Source of the DNA: Gemmatimonadota bacterium
GTDB lineage: Bacteria; Gemmatimonadota; Gemmatimonadetes; Longimicrobiales; Gaopeijiaceae
Reading direction: 5' to 3'
DNA length: 32,179 bases
Assembly (NCBI GenBank): GCA_028874995.1
Contig: JAPPGM010000097.1
Coordinates: 1-32,179, forward strand
Shown here: piece after piece, positions 1 to 7,024 of the stretch
How the letters are laid out: each line of letters begins with the position of its first letter
Numbering within the stretch: position 1 is the first letter of the stretch
The notes under the pieces: generated by a model
What the model was told of the DNA's origin: nothing
The model's database searches: none
Seen by the model: the letters and a program-made list of their open reading frames with translations, nothing else
Position numbers and translations under genes: made by a program

Positions 1-95
1 GCAACAGGGTTCGCGGCTGAAATCCCGACCGGCGGGAATCATTCGGCGGGAATCCAGCTCACGGCATTCCTAAGTGCATCGGCTGCAAGGTAGTT

Positions 96-126
96 GCAAG
101 ATCCATGCATCTTGCCGCCGCGGCAA
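96..126. other. Overlapping inverted repeats in the left-edge gap
   Basis: Bases 1-195 hold no convincing gene. They contain GCAAGAT (96-102) pairing with ATCTTGC (109-115), and TTGCCG (112-117) pairing with CGGCAA (121-126). The two hairpins share bases 112-115, so they exclude each other. They lie about 70 bp beyond the stop of the minus-strand gene at 196-1365 and could help end its transcript. Read on the minus strand there is no T-run after either stem, so a standard intrinsic terminator is not shown. Confidence 0.25.
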
Positions 127-195
127 AACCCGGGACACGGGCATGTGAGAATGGGACGGGTTGCTGGCGGGCTCGGACGGCCTCACCAAAGACTG

Positions 196-1365
196 CTAGA
201 ACCGCACCTTCAGAAGCGGAACCCTCCAGACGAGGCCTTCACGGCCGTCGTTTCGTGGGGTGGGCTCCAGCACCGGTGTAGGGAGCGGTGTGGACAGCGC
301 CCACTTTCCCTCCGACCAGTTGAGGAGCGAGCCGGGCGCCGGGAGGGGGGCCGCGGCTTCCGCATCTTCGCTCGTGTCCGGCCAGTCCCGGTCGCGTGTG
401 GCCGCCGCCCCGAGCGCGAGTCCGGCGATGCCGGTCACCAGCGGAATGCCGACCATTACCTTCTCGCTGTCGGCCTGACCGATCAGCACGCCCCCCACTC
501 CGGCAAAAGTGCCGATGAGGCCCCCAACGCTGATCAGGCGGGTGCGGCCGCGGCTGAGCGGCACACGGCTTCCCGCGAGCGCGCCCCCGATCAGACCCGC
601 GTTTCCGGCAAGCATCATCGCCGCCACCGCTCTGTCGCCATCGAGGTCCATGATGATCGACGAAGCGACACCGAACCACGTGCCCCACAGGCTGCCCATC
701 ATGGCAGAAGTGGCGGTGCCGGGCGTGATGTCACGGCGGGCCGCGATCGCGCCTCCGGCGAGACCCACGGCCCCGCCGATGATCATTGACGTGGCGATGG
801 CTTCGTCGCTGGGACTCCCGTACCGGTCCTCGCCAACGTCCAGCAGATCCGCCCATTGGAATCCCTGAAACGTACCCCAGGTCGCGCCCCAGGTGATCGC
901 CCGTGCCTGGCCCGCCGAATAGGGACGCGATTGGGTCAGCTTGAGGCCGGCCAGAAACCCGGCCGGGCCACCCAGCAATAGCCCGACTCCTACCGCCTCG
1001 GACCGGGTCGAGCCCAGCGCGGTCGGTATCAGGGCGCCACCGTTGTAGAGGCCGTAGATGGTCGACCACATCTTGAGCTCGACCTCGCCGCCCGCAGGGG
1101 ATTCCCGGCTGGAGACATCCTCGAGACGGGTACGCGCCGATTCGGCGGCGGCCGTCCCCGGGAAGCGTTCCAGGATGTGCCTGTAAAGCGCCTCGGCCAT
1201 ATCGTCCGCGCCTCGGTTCGCGAAGTCTTCCGCGGCGGCGAGGAGGACGGCGGCCGAGTCGGGGCGCGTGGGTTGGGCGGTGGCGGAGCGGGCGGCGGAC
1301 AGTGTGGCCGCGCCGACCAGGGCCGGGAGGAGCAGCAGGCTTCGGAGCAGGGTTGATGCGGTCAC
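196..1365 (-). CDS. Secreted glycine-rich hydrophobic protein of unknown function
   Basis: A 389-residue protein not recognised as a named family. Residues 1-30 form a signal peptide with a likely SPase I site after SATA. Residues about 38-84 look like one or two TPR-type helical hairpins (AEDFANRG, AEALYRHILERFPG), similar to the short TPR stretch at the start of YbgF/Tol-Pal-like proteins. The rest, to about residue 335, is a series of Gly/Ala-rich hydrophobic segments (GGPAGFLAGL, GGAVGLAGGAIAA, GLIGTFAGVGGVLIG) separated by short polar loops. These could be membrane segments or a glycine-zipper-like region. A Pro-rich linker and the tail WRVPLLKVRF follow, and the C-terminal Phe is typical of outer-membrane proteins. 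It appears to be monocistronic, and its upstream gap carries strong dyads (1411-1453). Function unknown. Confidence 0.85.
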   Translation of the reverse strand: MTASTLLRSLLLLPALVGAATLSAARSATAQPTRPDSAAVLLAAAEDFANRGADDMAEALYRHILERFPGTAAAESARTRLEDVSSRESPAGGEVELKMWSTIYGLYNGGALIPTALGSTRSEAVGVGLLLGGPAGFLAGLKLTQSRPYSAGQARAITWGATWGTFQGFQWADLLDVGEDRYGSPSDEAIATSMIIGGAVGLAGGAIAARRDITPGTATSAMMGSLWGTWFGVASSIIMDLDGDRAVAAMMLAGNAGLIGGALAGSRVPLSRGRTRLISVGGLIGTFAGVGGVLIGQADSEKVMVGIPLVTGIAGLALGAAATRDRDWPDTSEDAEAAAPLPAPGSLLNWSEGKWALSTPLPTPVLEPTPRNDGREGLVWRVPLLKVRF

Positions 1366-1410
1366 GCAGTATCATACTCCGGGCGTGGTCCGAGAGTTCC
1401 GACGGGAAAA

Positions 1411-1453
1411 CATGTAAACTTTACATGACAGAATGTAACGTTAAAATTACATT
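1411..1453. promoter_or_regulatory. AT-rich double dyad upstream of the 196-1365 gene
   Basis: This is an AT-rich island in GC-rich DNA. Bases 1411-1427 are a 17-bp palindrome, CATGTAAA-C-TTTACATG. Immediately after it, AATGTAA (1432-1438) faces TTACATT (1447-1453) across 8 bp. Both dyads use the half-site TGTAA/TTACA. The site lies 46 bp upstream of the minus-strand start at 1365 and just beyond the stop of the moeB operon, so it is best read as promoter plus operator for the 196-1365 gene. The regulator is unknown. A related arrangement occurs at 26777-26827. Confidence 0.6.
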
Positions 1454-2364
1454 CATCGTTGTTGCAACACCCGGTCCAGGTCCTCCACCGCTCTGCGCTC
1501 GGCGTCCGAACTCTCGATGATCCGGTCGGCCAGGTACTCGATGTTGTCGAGCGGTGCGTCGCCGGCCAGCGATTTGATCTGGACGCGCGCCAGCCCGCCC
1601 AGCGCCCGGCCCACCGCCTCGGCCTCGCGGACGAACTGCTCTCCGATGGCCAGCAGGGTGTTTTCGGCGCCCACTATTGCGACATCGGTTCTTCCGGACA
1701 GTTCCTCCAGACGGCGGGTCTCGTCCATGTCCTGGTTGTAGCGGTCCATGAGCGACAGCCTTGCGTCGCAGTCGTTGTAGAACCTCAAGAGCGTCTCGGC
1801 GCGCGCGTCCAGCTTGGCCAGTGCGGAGCGGAGTTTTTCGTCCAGCCCCGTGGCGGTCTTCGATTGACCGGCCGCCAGCTGGTTGTCCGGCTCCTGCCGT
1901 ACGCGGGCCTTCCAGTAGGCGACGGATCGCTGGGCCTCATCGGCGGCCTCGGCGAGCGCAGCGCGGGCCATCCCCCATTCCGAGTCCGCGCCGAGCGTGC
2001 GCGCGCGGTGCCTTCCGATCTGCAGACGGAATTCGCGGGCGGCGAACCGGTGCACCTTTGCAACGGCAGTCGCATCGCCCGCGCGAAAGGCGGCGAGAGC
2101 GCGGCGGACACGCATGCGCAGGAACAGTCGGCTGCCAGCAAGGATCGCGACACCGACCGCCACAAGCCCGGCCAACAGGCCGGCCGACGCGGTCCGCAGA
2201 TTAAGCAGGAAGGCAACGACAATCGCCAGGACCATGACCTGGACGAAGACACCAACCCGTCGGGCTTCCGCAAATCGACTCTGTTCAAACTCGAAGCAAC
2301 GCCGCGCGATGTCGTCCAGGGATTCGGTCAAGTGCAGCCCCTCCCCACCCCTCTTCCCCTTCAT
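1453..2364 (-). CDS. Two-TM membrane protein with long helical C-terminal region, unknown function
   Basis: A 303-residue protein starting at the ATG at 2364, which overlaps the moeB stop by 4 nt (ATGA) and so is probably translationally coupled. The open frame continues upstream, but that part lies inside moeB and is Gly/Arg-rich, so it is rejected. A short amphipathic N-terminus is followed by two adjacent membrane segments at about residues 38-58 and 61-80. After an Arg-rich loop comes a predominantly alpha-helical, charged region of over 200 residues (EAADEAQRSVAYWKARVRQE, LDEKLRSALAKLDARAETLL) that probably forms coiled coils in the cytoplasm or periplasm. No catalytic motif is visible and no family is recognised. 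It is the last gene of a three-gene operon with moeB, but a link to sulfur transfer is not evident from its sequence. Confidence 0.88.
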   Translation of the reverse strand: MKGKRGGEGLHLTESLDDIARRCFEFEQSRFAEARRVGVFVQVMVLAIVVAFLLNLRTASAGLLAGLVAVGVAILAGSRLFLRMRVRRALAAFRAGDATAVAKVHRFAAREFRLQIGRHRARTLGADSEWGMARAALAEAADEAQRSVAYWKARVRQEPDNQLAAGQSKTATGLDEKLRSALAKLDARAETLLRFYNDCDARLSLMDRYNQDMDETRRLEELSGRTDVAIVGAENTLLAIGEQFVREAEAVGRALGGLARVQIKSLAGDAPLDNIEYLADRIIESSDAERRAVEDLDRVLQQR

Positions 2365-3503
2365 CCCACCACCCCCGCGATCCCGCCTTCCAGGTTGCGC
2401 ACATCCCCGTACCCCTCGGCCGCCAGCAGCTTCGCCACCTCCAGACTCCTCACACCGGTGTGACAGTACACCACCACCGGACGGTCGCGCGGGATCTCGT
2501 CCATACGGCCGGGGACCTCTCGCATCGGCACCAGCACGGCCCCCAGATGGGCCAGGTTCACGTTCTGCCACTCCATGACCTCGCGCACGTCCAGCAGGAA
2601 GGGGCGCGGATCGCCTTCCAGCACGGCGTCCAGCTCATCCGCCTCCACCCTGCCGACCGTCATCCCCTCCCCCTCCGCTTCGGCCTCCACCCCGCAGAAC
2701 ACCTCGTAGTCGATCAGCTCCGTCTGGGTGGGCTCGTCCCCGCAGACCGCGCAGCCGGGATCGCGGCGAATCTCCAGTTCCCTCCACCGGTAGGAGAGCG
2801 CGTCGAAGATCTGCAGCCGGCCCACCAGTGTCTCGCCCACGCCCAGGAGCAGCTTGATCGTCTCCATCGCCTGGGCCGCGCCGATCACCCCGGGCAGCGC
2901 GCCGAAGACCCCGGCTTCCGCACAGTTGGGGATCAGCCCAGGCGGCGGAGGTTCGCGGAAGAGGCAGCGGTAGCACGGTCCCCCCCTTGTCGCGAACACC
3001 GAGAGCTGGCCCTCCCAGCGGTACACCGACCCGTAGACGTTCGGCCGACCCGTGAGCACGCACGCGTCGTTGACCAGGTAGCGGGTGGGGAAGTTGTCGC
3101 TTCCGTCCACGACCAGGTCGTAGGCGGCCAGGATCTCCAGCGCGTTGGACGAGGTGAGCCGCACCGCGCCGGTCTCGACGGTGACGTGCGGATTGACGTC
3201 GTGAAGGCGGGCCCGCGCGGAGTCGACCTTGGGCGCACCCAGGCCTGCGGTGCCGTGCAGGATCTGGCGCTGCAGGTTGGTGACGTCGACCGAGTCCGGG
3301 TCCACGATGCCCAACGTGCCGACCCCTGCCGCGGCGAGGTAGAGCGCTGCCGGGGAACCGAGTCCGCCCGCGCCCACCAGGAGGACGCGTGCGGCCTTGA
3401 GTCGCTCCTGCCCCGCCCTGCCGACCTCTGGCAGGACCAGGTGCCGGGCATAGCGCGCCGCCTCGCGCGGGGTGAGATCCGAGCCGGAGCCGTCCCGCGT
3501 CAC
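2361..3503 (-). CDS. moeB: MoeB/ThiF-type adenylyltransferase fused to a rhodanese domain
   Basis: A 380-residue E1-like enzyme that adenylates the C-terminal Gly of a small sulfur-carrier protein (MoaD/ThiS type) and, through the rhodanese domain, can pass on sulfur for molybdopterin, thiamine or cysteine synthesis. Visible motifs are the nucleotide loop GAGGLG (44-49), the Arg region DGSDNFPTRY (133-142), two zinc CxxC pairs (Cys177/180 and Cys251/254), the conserved Cys194 in NCAEAGVFG, and the rhodanese loop YCHTGVRS with Cys347 as the predicted persulfide-carrying residue. The start is GTG at 3503, overlapping the upstream stop as GTGA. The rhodanese domain stops at EGGIAGVVG, roughly ten residues earlier than usual for MoeB-R/MoeZ proteins, but the active-site loop is complete. 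No moaD or thiS gene is in the window. Confidence 0.95.
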   Translation of the reverse strand: MTRDGSGSDLTPREAARYARHLVLPEVGRAGQERLKAARVLLVGAGGLGSPAALYLAAAGVGTLGIVDPDSVDVTNLQRQILHGTAGLGAPKVDSARARLHDVNPHVTVETGAVRLTSSNALEILAAYDLVVDGSDNFPTRYLVNDACVLTGRPNVYGSVYRWEGQLSVFATRGGPCYRCLFREPPPPGLIPNCAEAGVFGALPGVIGAAQAMETIKLLLGVGETLVGRLQIFDALSYRWRELEIRRDPGCAVCGDEPTQTELIDYEVFCGVEAEAEGEGMTVGRVEADELDAVLEGDPRPFLLDVREVMEWQNVNLAHLGAVLVPMREVPGRMDEIPRDRPVVVYCHTGVRSLEVAKLLAAEGYGDVRNLEGGIAGVVG

Positions 3504-4204
3504 CGGCTTCCCGCGCCTCCCGAAAGCCCGTAGCGCACGCTGACGCTGATGATGGGCCAGTAGTTCACGAAGTTGCCGAAGTCATCGCGGGTCTCTTCTT
3601 CCTCCAGTAGCAGGTTGAGGCGGAATTCGGGCGACTTGAGGAGCTCCTCGTCGCCGGTGGCGGCCATGGTGAGCTCGGCACTCCTCAGCCGCACCACGCC
3701 GATGTCCGCCGTGATGGAAAGTCCGGATGTGGACGAGGATCCGAATCCCAGGAGAAGATACGGCGCCTGGTCTCCCGAGGAGAGGGTCGTGGTCAGGGTC
3801 CTGACCTCGGGCTCGGTGTACTTGCCCTCGCCGATATCGATGGACGCGCCCTTGTCCAGGGTGACCCGGTACGTGGGATCCTTCGACTTGAAGAGGATGC
3901 CCGCGCCGACGCGCAGGCTGGTCAGCTGGAAGTCGGCGCCAAGTGTGTAGAACGCCTTCGGGAAGGTCAGCTTGGCGGTGCGTTCGTCCTCCAGACCGAA
4001 CCGGCCGGTCAGGTTCATGTCGAAGCCGAGGAGACCCGCTCCGCCGCGCAGCGTGACCTGGTCGTTCAGCGCGATCGCGGCCTCGGGGCCGATCCCCAGC
4101 GTTCCCGCGCGGGCGCCCACCATCATGCTCTGCATGGCCAGGGCGGGGGGGGGCGCGGCGGTGAGGACCAGCGCGATGGCCACGGGCGGCAGGACATGTC
4201 TCAT
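3500..4204 (-). CDS. Exported outer-membrane-like protein of unknown function
   Basis: A 234-residue protein. The ATG at 4204 has a good ribosome site (GGAG, 7 nt upstream). The open frame extends upstream without a start region of this quality. A signal peptide of about 23 residues ends ALA before MQSMM. The mature part alternates polar and hydrophobic residues with many Gly and aromatic positions (LRGGAGLLGFDMNLTGRFGL, PYLLLGFGSSSTSGLSITAD) and ends in a strand-like segment, IISVSVRYGL. This pattern resembles small beta-barrel outer-membrane proteins, although the last residues GGAGSR do not make a classical Phe-terminated end. It is the first gene of an overlapping operon with moeB. No named family is recognised. 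Confidence 0.85.
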   Translation of the reverse strand: MRHVLPPVAIALVLTAAPPPALAMQSMMVGARAGTLGIGPEAAIALNDQVTLRGGAGLLGFDMNLTGRFGLEDERTAKLTFPKAFYTLGADFQLTSLRVGAGILFKSKDPTYRVTLDKGASIDIGEGKYTEPEVRTLTTTLSSGDQAPYLLLGFGSSSTSGLSITADIGVVRLRSAELTMAATGDEELLKSPEFRLNLLLEEEETRDDFGNFVNYWPIISVSVRYGLSGGAGSR

Positions 4205-4406
4205 GGTGAGCTCCTTTGGCGGGAAACAGTGTTCGGCGACTGGTGTGGAACCGTCGGCCTGCCCGGATTGTAAACGGGCGTTCCGTTCGTCTCGTCCAAT
4301 TACTGTAACGCCGCTCGGTCGGGGGTGCCGGGGGGTGGGTGGGGGACGAGGGTGCGAAGCTCCTTTGCCGCGCGTGGTGCAGACATGTCGGAGAGTCCAC
4401 CTGAAC

Positions 4407-4423
4407 GGAGGCTGAAACAAATG
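4407..4423 (+). promoter_or_regulatory. Ribosome binding site that sets the start at 4421
   Basis: GGAGG (4407-4411) lies 9 nt before ATG 4421. The surrounding CTGAACGGAGGCTG is the same sequence that encodes the L-E-R-R-L junction inside the four M56 genes, where GGAGG also precedes an in-frame start. Here there is no M56 protease domain upstream, so the sequence appears to serve directly as a ribosome site. In-frame ATGs at 4325 and 4385 are possible alternatives but have weaker context. Confidence 0.6.
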
Positions 4424-5422
4424 TTGTTAGCAGGTAACGGTAGTAAACAGATGATGAAATGCGGACTGGTGTGTCTTGCGGGTGTGGTCGTGGCGGTGGT
4501 CGCGGGTGCTTGCGAGGTGCCTCCTCCGACAGCGATCGCGCCAGCCGCAGGCAAGGAGGTCGCGGCGGCAGCGCGTACGGATGAAAAAGCACGGGAGCCG
4601 GGATTCCAGATGCCCGGGGTCGACGGGGATCGCCTCCTGATCCGCGGTGTCAACAGGCTACCCTCGCTGTCGCTGTCCGCGGAGGACGTGGCCGCGAATC
4701 CGCTGGTCCTTGTCGACGGCGTGCTCGTCGAGGGTGGCCTGAATGAGTTGCTGGCGGGCGAACCGCTGGACATCCGGGGAATCGGGTATTCGAGCGCTCC
4801 CGGCAGTTTCGGGGACTTCGGCGACGAAAGCGGCAGAGGAATCGTGCTCATCAGCACAGTAGGGGAAACGGCGGGTTCCGGGGTTGAGTGGATGCTGTCC
4901 GGCCAGGAGGTCCGGGAGCGCGTGAGAGCGGCGCTGGAGCGCGGGAGAGAGGCCGCGGAGCGCGGAAGAGAAGCCGCGGAGCGCGGAAGAGAAGCCGCGC
5001 AGCGCGGAAGAGAGGCCGCGGAGCGCGGAAGAGAGGCCGCGGAGCGCGGGATGAAGGCTGCGGAGCGCGGGAGAGAGGCTGCGGAGCGCGGGATGAAGGC
5101 TGCGGAGCGCGGAAGAGAGGCCGCGGAGCGCGGGAGAGAGGCGCTGGAGCGTTCCAAAGACAGCTGGGACCACCAACGAGATGCTTGGCAGCACGATCCG
5201 GCCACCGCAGAAGCGGCTGGGTGGGTGATCATCCGGAATGTCCAGGGAAGACCGGTACTGTGGTTGAGCCCCGGCAGCGCGGCGACGAATCCCCCCGTCG
5301 TGATCGACGGTGTGGTCCTTGAGGGAGGATTGGATGCTCTGTCGAGTCTCGAACCGCTGGACATTGTCAGGTTGGGATACCTGGGGTCGAAGCGAGGCGT
5401 CTTCATCACCACCCGGCGCTGA
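4421..5422 (+). CDS. Lipoprotein with two plug-like segments and eleven helical heptads, paralogue of the M56 C-terminal part
   Basis: A 333-residue protein. Residues 12-31 form a hydrophobic stretch ending VAGAC, a lipobox-like signal with Cys31. The next residues, EVPPPTAIAPA, match the same position in the neighbouring M56 protein at 5637 (DVPPPTAIAPA). Residues about 93-147 (NPLVLVDGVLVEGG to GRGIVLISTV) resemble a TonB-plug-like fold. Residues 171-247 are eleven heptads of the type A-A-E-R-G-R-E, probably one long charged helix. A second plug-like copy (NPPVVIDGVVLEGG to RGVFITTRR) closes the protein. It could be a surviving 3' part of a duplicated M56 gene or the ancestral stand-alone form of that domain. 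Its good ribosome site and intact frame favour a working gene. Function unknown; an envelope anchoring or spacer role is inferred. Confidence 0.82.
   Translation: MLLAGNGSKQMMKCGLVCLAGVVVAVVAGACEVPPPTAIAPAAGKEVAAAARTDEKAREPGFQMPGVDGDRLLIRGVNRLPSLSLSAEDVAANPLVLVDGVLVEGGLNELLAGEPLDIRGIGYSSAPGSFGDFGDESGRGIVLISTVGETAGSGVEWMLSGQEVRERVRAALERGREAAERGREAAERGREAAQRGREAAERGREAAERGMKAAERGREAAERGMKAAERGREAAERGREALERSKDSWDHQRDAWQHDPATAEAAGWVIIRNVQGRPVLWLSPGSAATNPPVVIDGVVLEGGLDALSSLEPLDIVRLGYLGSKRGVFITTRR
4931..5161 (+). repeat. 21-bp tandem repeat, 11 units
   Basis: Eleven units of 21 bp, each coding a 7-residue unit (A-A-E-R-G-R-E; variants ALERGRE, AAQRGRE, AAERGMK, ALERSKD). The DNA units are nearly identical (GCGGAGCGCGGAAGAGAGGC type) with only scattered changes, so copy number may vary by slippage. 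The frame is kept because the unit length is a multiple of three. Long antisense open frames over this stretch are by-products of the repeat. Confidence 0.95.
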
Positions 5423-5537
5423 CCGAGGTCATCGAGGTTGCGACCCCGATCGCGCAATTGACGGCGCGTACCGCTCGGGCCAAAGTTGCGAATACCGAAT
5501 GACGCCGACACTTCCTGGCGAGCGTCTTTTTCGGTCT
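5423..5537. other. Gap between 4421-5422 gene and the M56 promoter
   Basis: There is no gene here, and no clear terminator for the upstream gene. The promoter with operator-like dyads begins at 5538. Confidence 0.4.
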
Positions 5538-5600
5538 TACGAAGCTTGTCGTTGACATTCGCCGAGTCGGATTGTACATTCAATACGAAAAGCTTCGTGA
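5538..5600 (+). promoter_or_regulatory. Promoter with two ACGA-N6-TCGT operators ahead of M56 gene 5637
   Basis: The -35 box TTGACA (5552-5557) and -10 box TACATT (5575-5580) are 17 bp apart. A 14-bp dyad ACGA-N6-TCGT occupies 5539-5552 and overlaps the first base of the -35. A second copy occupies 5585-5598, at the expected transcription start. The outer arms also pair over 9 bp (ACGAAGCTT with AAGCTTCGT). Bases 5538-5559 match 26908-26929 at 21 of 22 positions, and the second dyad recurs at 26967-26980. Such placement would block RNA polymerase. The likely repressor is the BlaI-family protein at 28560, although known BlaI/MecI sites have a TACA/TGTA core, so this assignment is inference. 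Confidence 0.75.
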
Positions 5601-5636
5601 ATCATCGATTCGGACACGGCGTAGAGGGAAGGTGTC

Positions 5637-6953
5637 ATGTTGTTGTGGATGGCCTACGCGGCGGTTGTGGCGGGGCTGCTCGGCGCGGGCGGACTCGCCC
5701 TGGAGCGCATCTGCGAAACCCTTGGATGGCCGCGTCGCCTCCCTTGGCTGATGGCGCTCACGCTGGCGCTGGTGGTCCCATTGACGGCGACGCCGGGGCC
5801 GCCTGGTGGCGCCGCCGGGAATAGGGACGGGACGTCGCCGACGGGCGCTACCCAGGTCGTGCGTCCGGCAGCCGGACCGGTCGCGGAGGAGGAGCGGGCG
5901 ACTCCGTTCGCTGTGCCCCTACCCACCCGCACCGATCGCATCGCGCTGCTCCTCTGGGGCGTTGCCTCGCTGGCGATTGCCGGGGCACTGGGTGCGGTCC
6001 TTCTCGCCTCGGCGGTGGCCCGCCGTCGCTGGCGCAGACGGCGGATCGACGGTGAGGAGGTGTACGTCTCCCGCGATGTCGGGCCGGGGCTGGTCGGTGT
6101 GGTGCGGCCCGTGATCGTCATTCCCCGGTGGGTAATCGCCCTCGGGGCGGCGGCGCGTGCCACCGCCGTGAAGCACGAGCGTGAGCATGCTCGCGGCGGG
6201 GATCACCTGACGCTTCTGTACTCGGGCCTGGCCGTCGCGGCATTCCCCTGGAGCCCCGCCGTCTGGTGGATGTGTCGCCGGTTGCGCGCCGCCGTCGAGA
6301 TCGACTGCGACCGACGGGTGATCGGGTCCGGGATTCCCGCCGCCGAGTACGGCAGCCTGCTCCTCGGGATCGGGGCGATGCGGCCGCGGCGGCAGGTGTT
6401 CGCGCTCACGCTGGCCGGACGGGGCACGCTGCTGGAACGGAGGCTGCGAACGGTGATGGCAAACGACAACGGAAGGAAACAAATGAACAGGACTGGCTTG
6501 GCGCTCCTTGCGGGCGTGGTGGCAACCGCTGTGGTGGTAGCGTGCGACGTGCCGCCACCGACGGCGATCGCACCGGCGGTGGCCGAGACGTTGGTGGGTG
6601 GCGGGGCGACTCGTCAGGAGCGGGTGTCAGGGGCGGAGGTGGCGGAGCAGGTTCGCGATATGCTCCGCAGCGGCGGCGTGATTTCGTCGCCGTCCCTGTC
6701 TCCGCAGGAGGTGGCGTCCGCGGACGCGCTCGTGCTGCTGGACGGAGCGGTTCTCGTGGGCGGCCTGGCCGCACTGCCGGAGCGAGACTTCCCCGCAATC
6801 ATGGGAGTCTCGCACTATACGTACGATCCGGATCGTTTCGGGCATTTCGCCGGCCACGAGTTGTGGGGGGTCGTGCTCATCAATACCGTGGAGGCGCACG
6901 AGCGCGGGGAGGCACGGTGGTGGCCGCCGGTGCAGCAGGAACCGCTTCCATGA
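5637..6953 (+). CDS. M56 (BlaR1-type) membrane metallopeptidase with lipoprotein/plug-like C-terminus
   Basis: A 438-residue protein. Membrane segments lie at about residues 1-22, 37-52 and 102-127. The zinc motif is HEREH (180-184), followed by the family block FPWSPAVWWMCRRLRAAVE and D223. In BlaR1 relatives this cytoplasmic protease domain is activated by an external signal and inactivates a BlaI-type repressor. LLERRL (265-270) leads into a fourth hydrophobic segment (about 284-302) ending VVVAC with Cys303, then DVPPPTAIAPA and a plug-like domain (DALVLLDGAVLVGG to WGVVLINTVE). No penicillin-binding domain is present, so a beta-lactam signal should not be assumed. ATG 5637 has an AGGGAAGG ribosome site. 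No blaI gene is adjacent; the shared promoter suggests control in trans from 28560. Confidence 0.93.
   Translation: MLLWMAYAAVVAGLLGAGGLALERICETLGWPRRLPWLMALTLALVVPLTATPGPPGGAAGNRDGTSPTGATQVVRPAAGPVAEEERATPFAVPLPTRTDRIALLLWGVASLAIAGALGAVLLASAVARRRWRRRRIDGEEVYVSRDVGPGLVGVVRPVIVIPRWVIALGAAARATAVKHEREHARGGDHLTLLYSGLAVAAFPWSPAVWWMCRRLRAAVEIDCDRRVIGSGIPAAEYGSLLLGIGAMRPRRQVFALTLAGRGTLLERRLRTVMANDNGRKQMNRTGLALLAGVVATAVVVACDVPPPTAIAPAVAETLVGGGATRQERVSGAEVAEQVRDMLRSGGVISSPSLSPQEVASADALVLLDGAVLVGGLAALPERDFPAIMGVSHYTYDPDRFGHFAGHELWGVVLINTVEAHERGEARWWPPVQQEPLP
6439..6485 (+). promoter_or_regulatory. Possible internal translation starts in M56 gene 5637
   Basis: GGAGG (6439-6443) precedes in-frame GTG 6453 and ATG 6456. 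A second site, GGAAGGA (6471-6477), is 5 nt before in-frame ATG 6483. Starting at 6483 gives MNRTGLALLAGV and a short hydrophobic core up to AC, a well-proportioned lipoprotein signal peptide. Comparable sites occur at the same place in the three M56 genes of the downstream operon. Confidence 0.4.
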
Positions 6954-7024
6954 CCGCGTCCCCTTCAGCCGCTCCGTCACTTGCTGCTTCCACTCGTGCT
7001 ACCGTCTGAAACGGAGGTCTCCGA

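Noticed and set aside
4267-4299. Promoter for the 3500-4204 gene (TTGGAC / TACAAT on the minus strand)
   Set aside because: The spacing is 21 bp, too long for a standard sigma-70-type promoter.
4300-5583. Antisense frames with regular Leu-Arg-Ser-Pro repeats
   Set aside because: The regularity is the reverse reading of the 21-bp tandem repeat; the sense protein has the signal, lipobox and paralogue match.
6950-7009. 19-codon frame overlapping the stop of the 5637 gene (ATGA)
   Set aside because: Too short, low-complexity Ala/Ser/Pro, and better explained as leader DNA of the 7025 gene, which has its own GGAGG.
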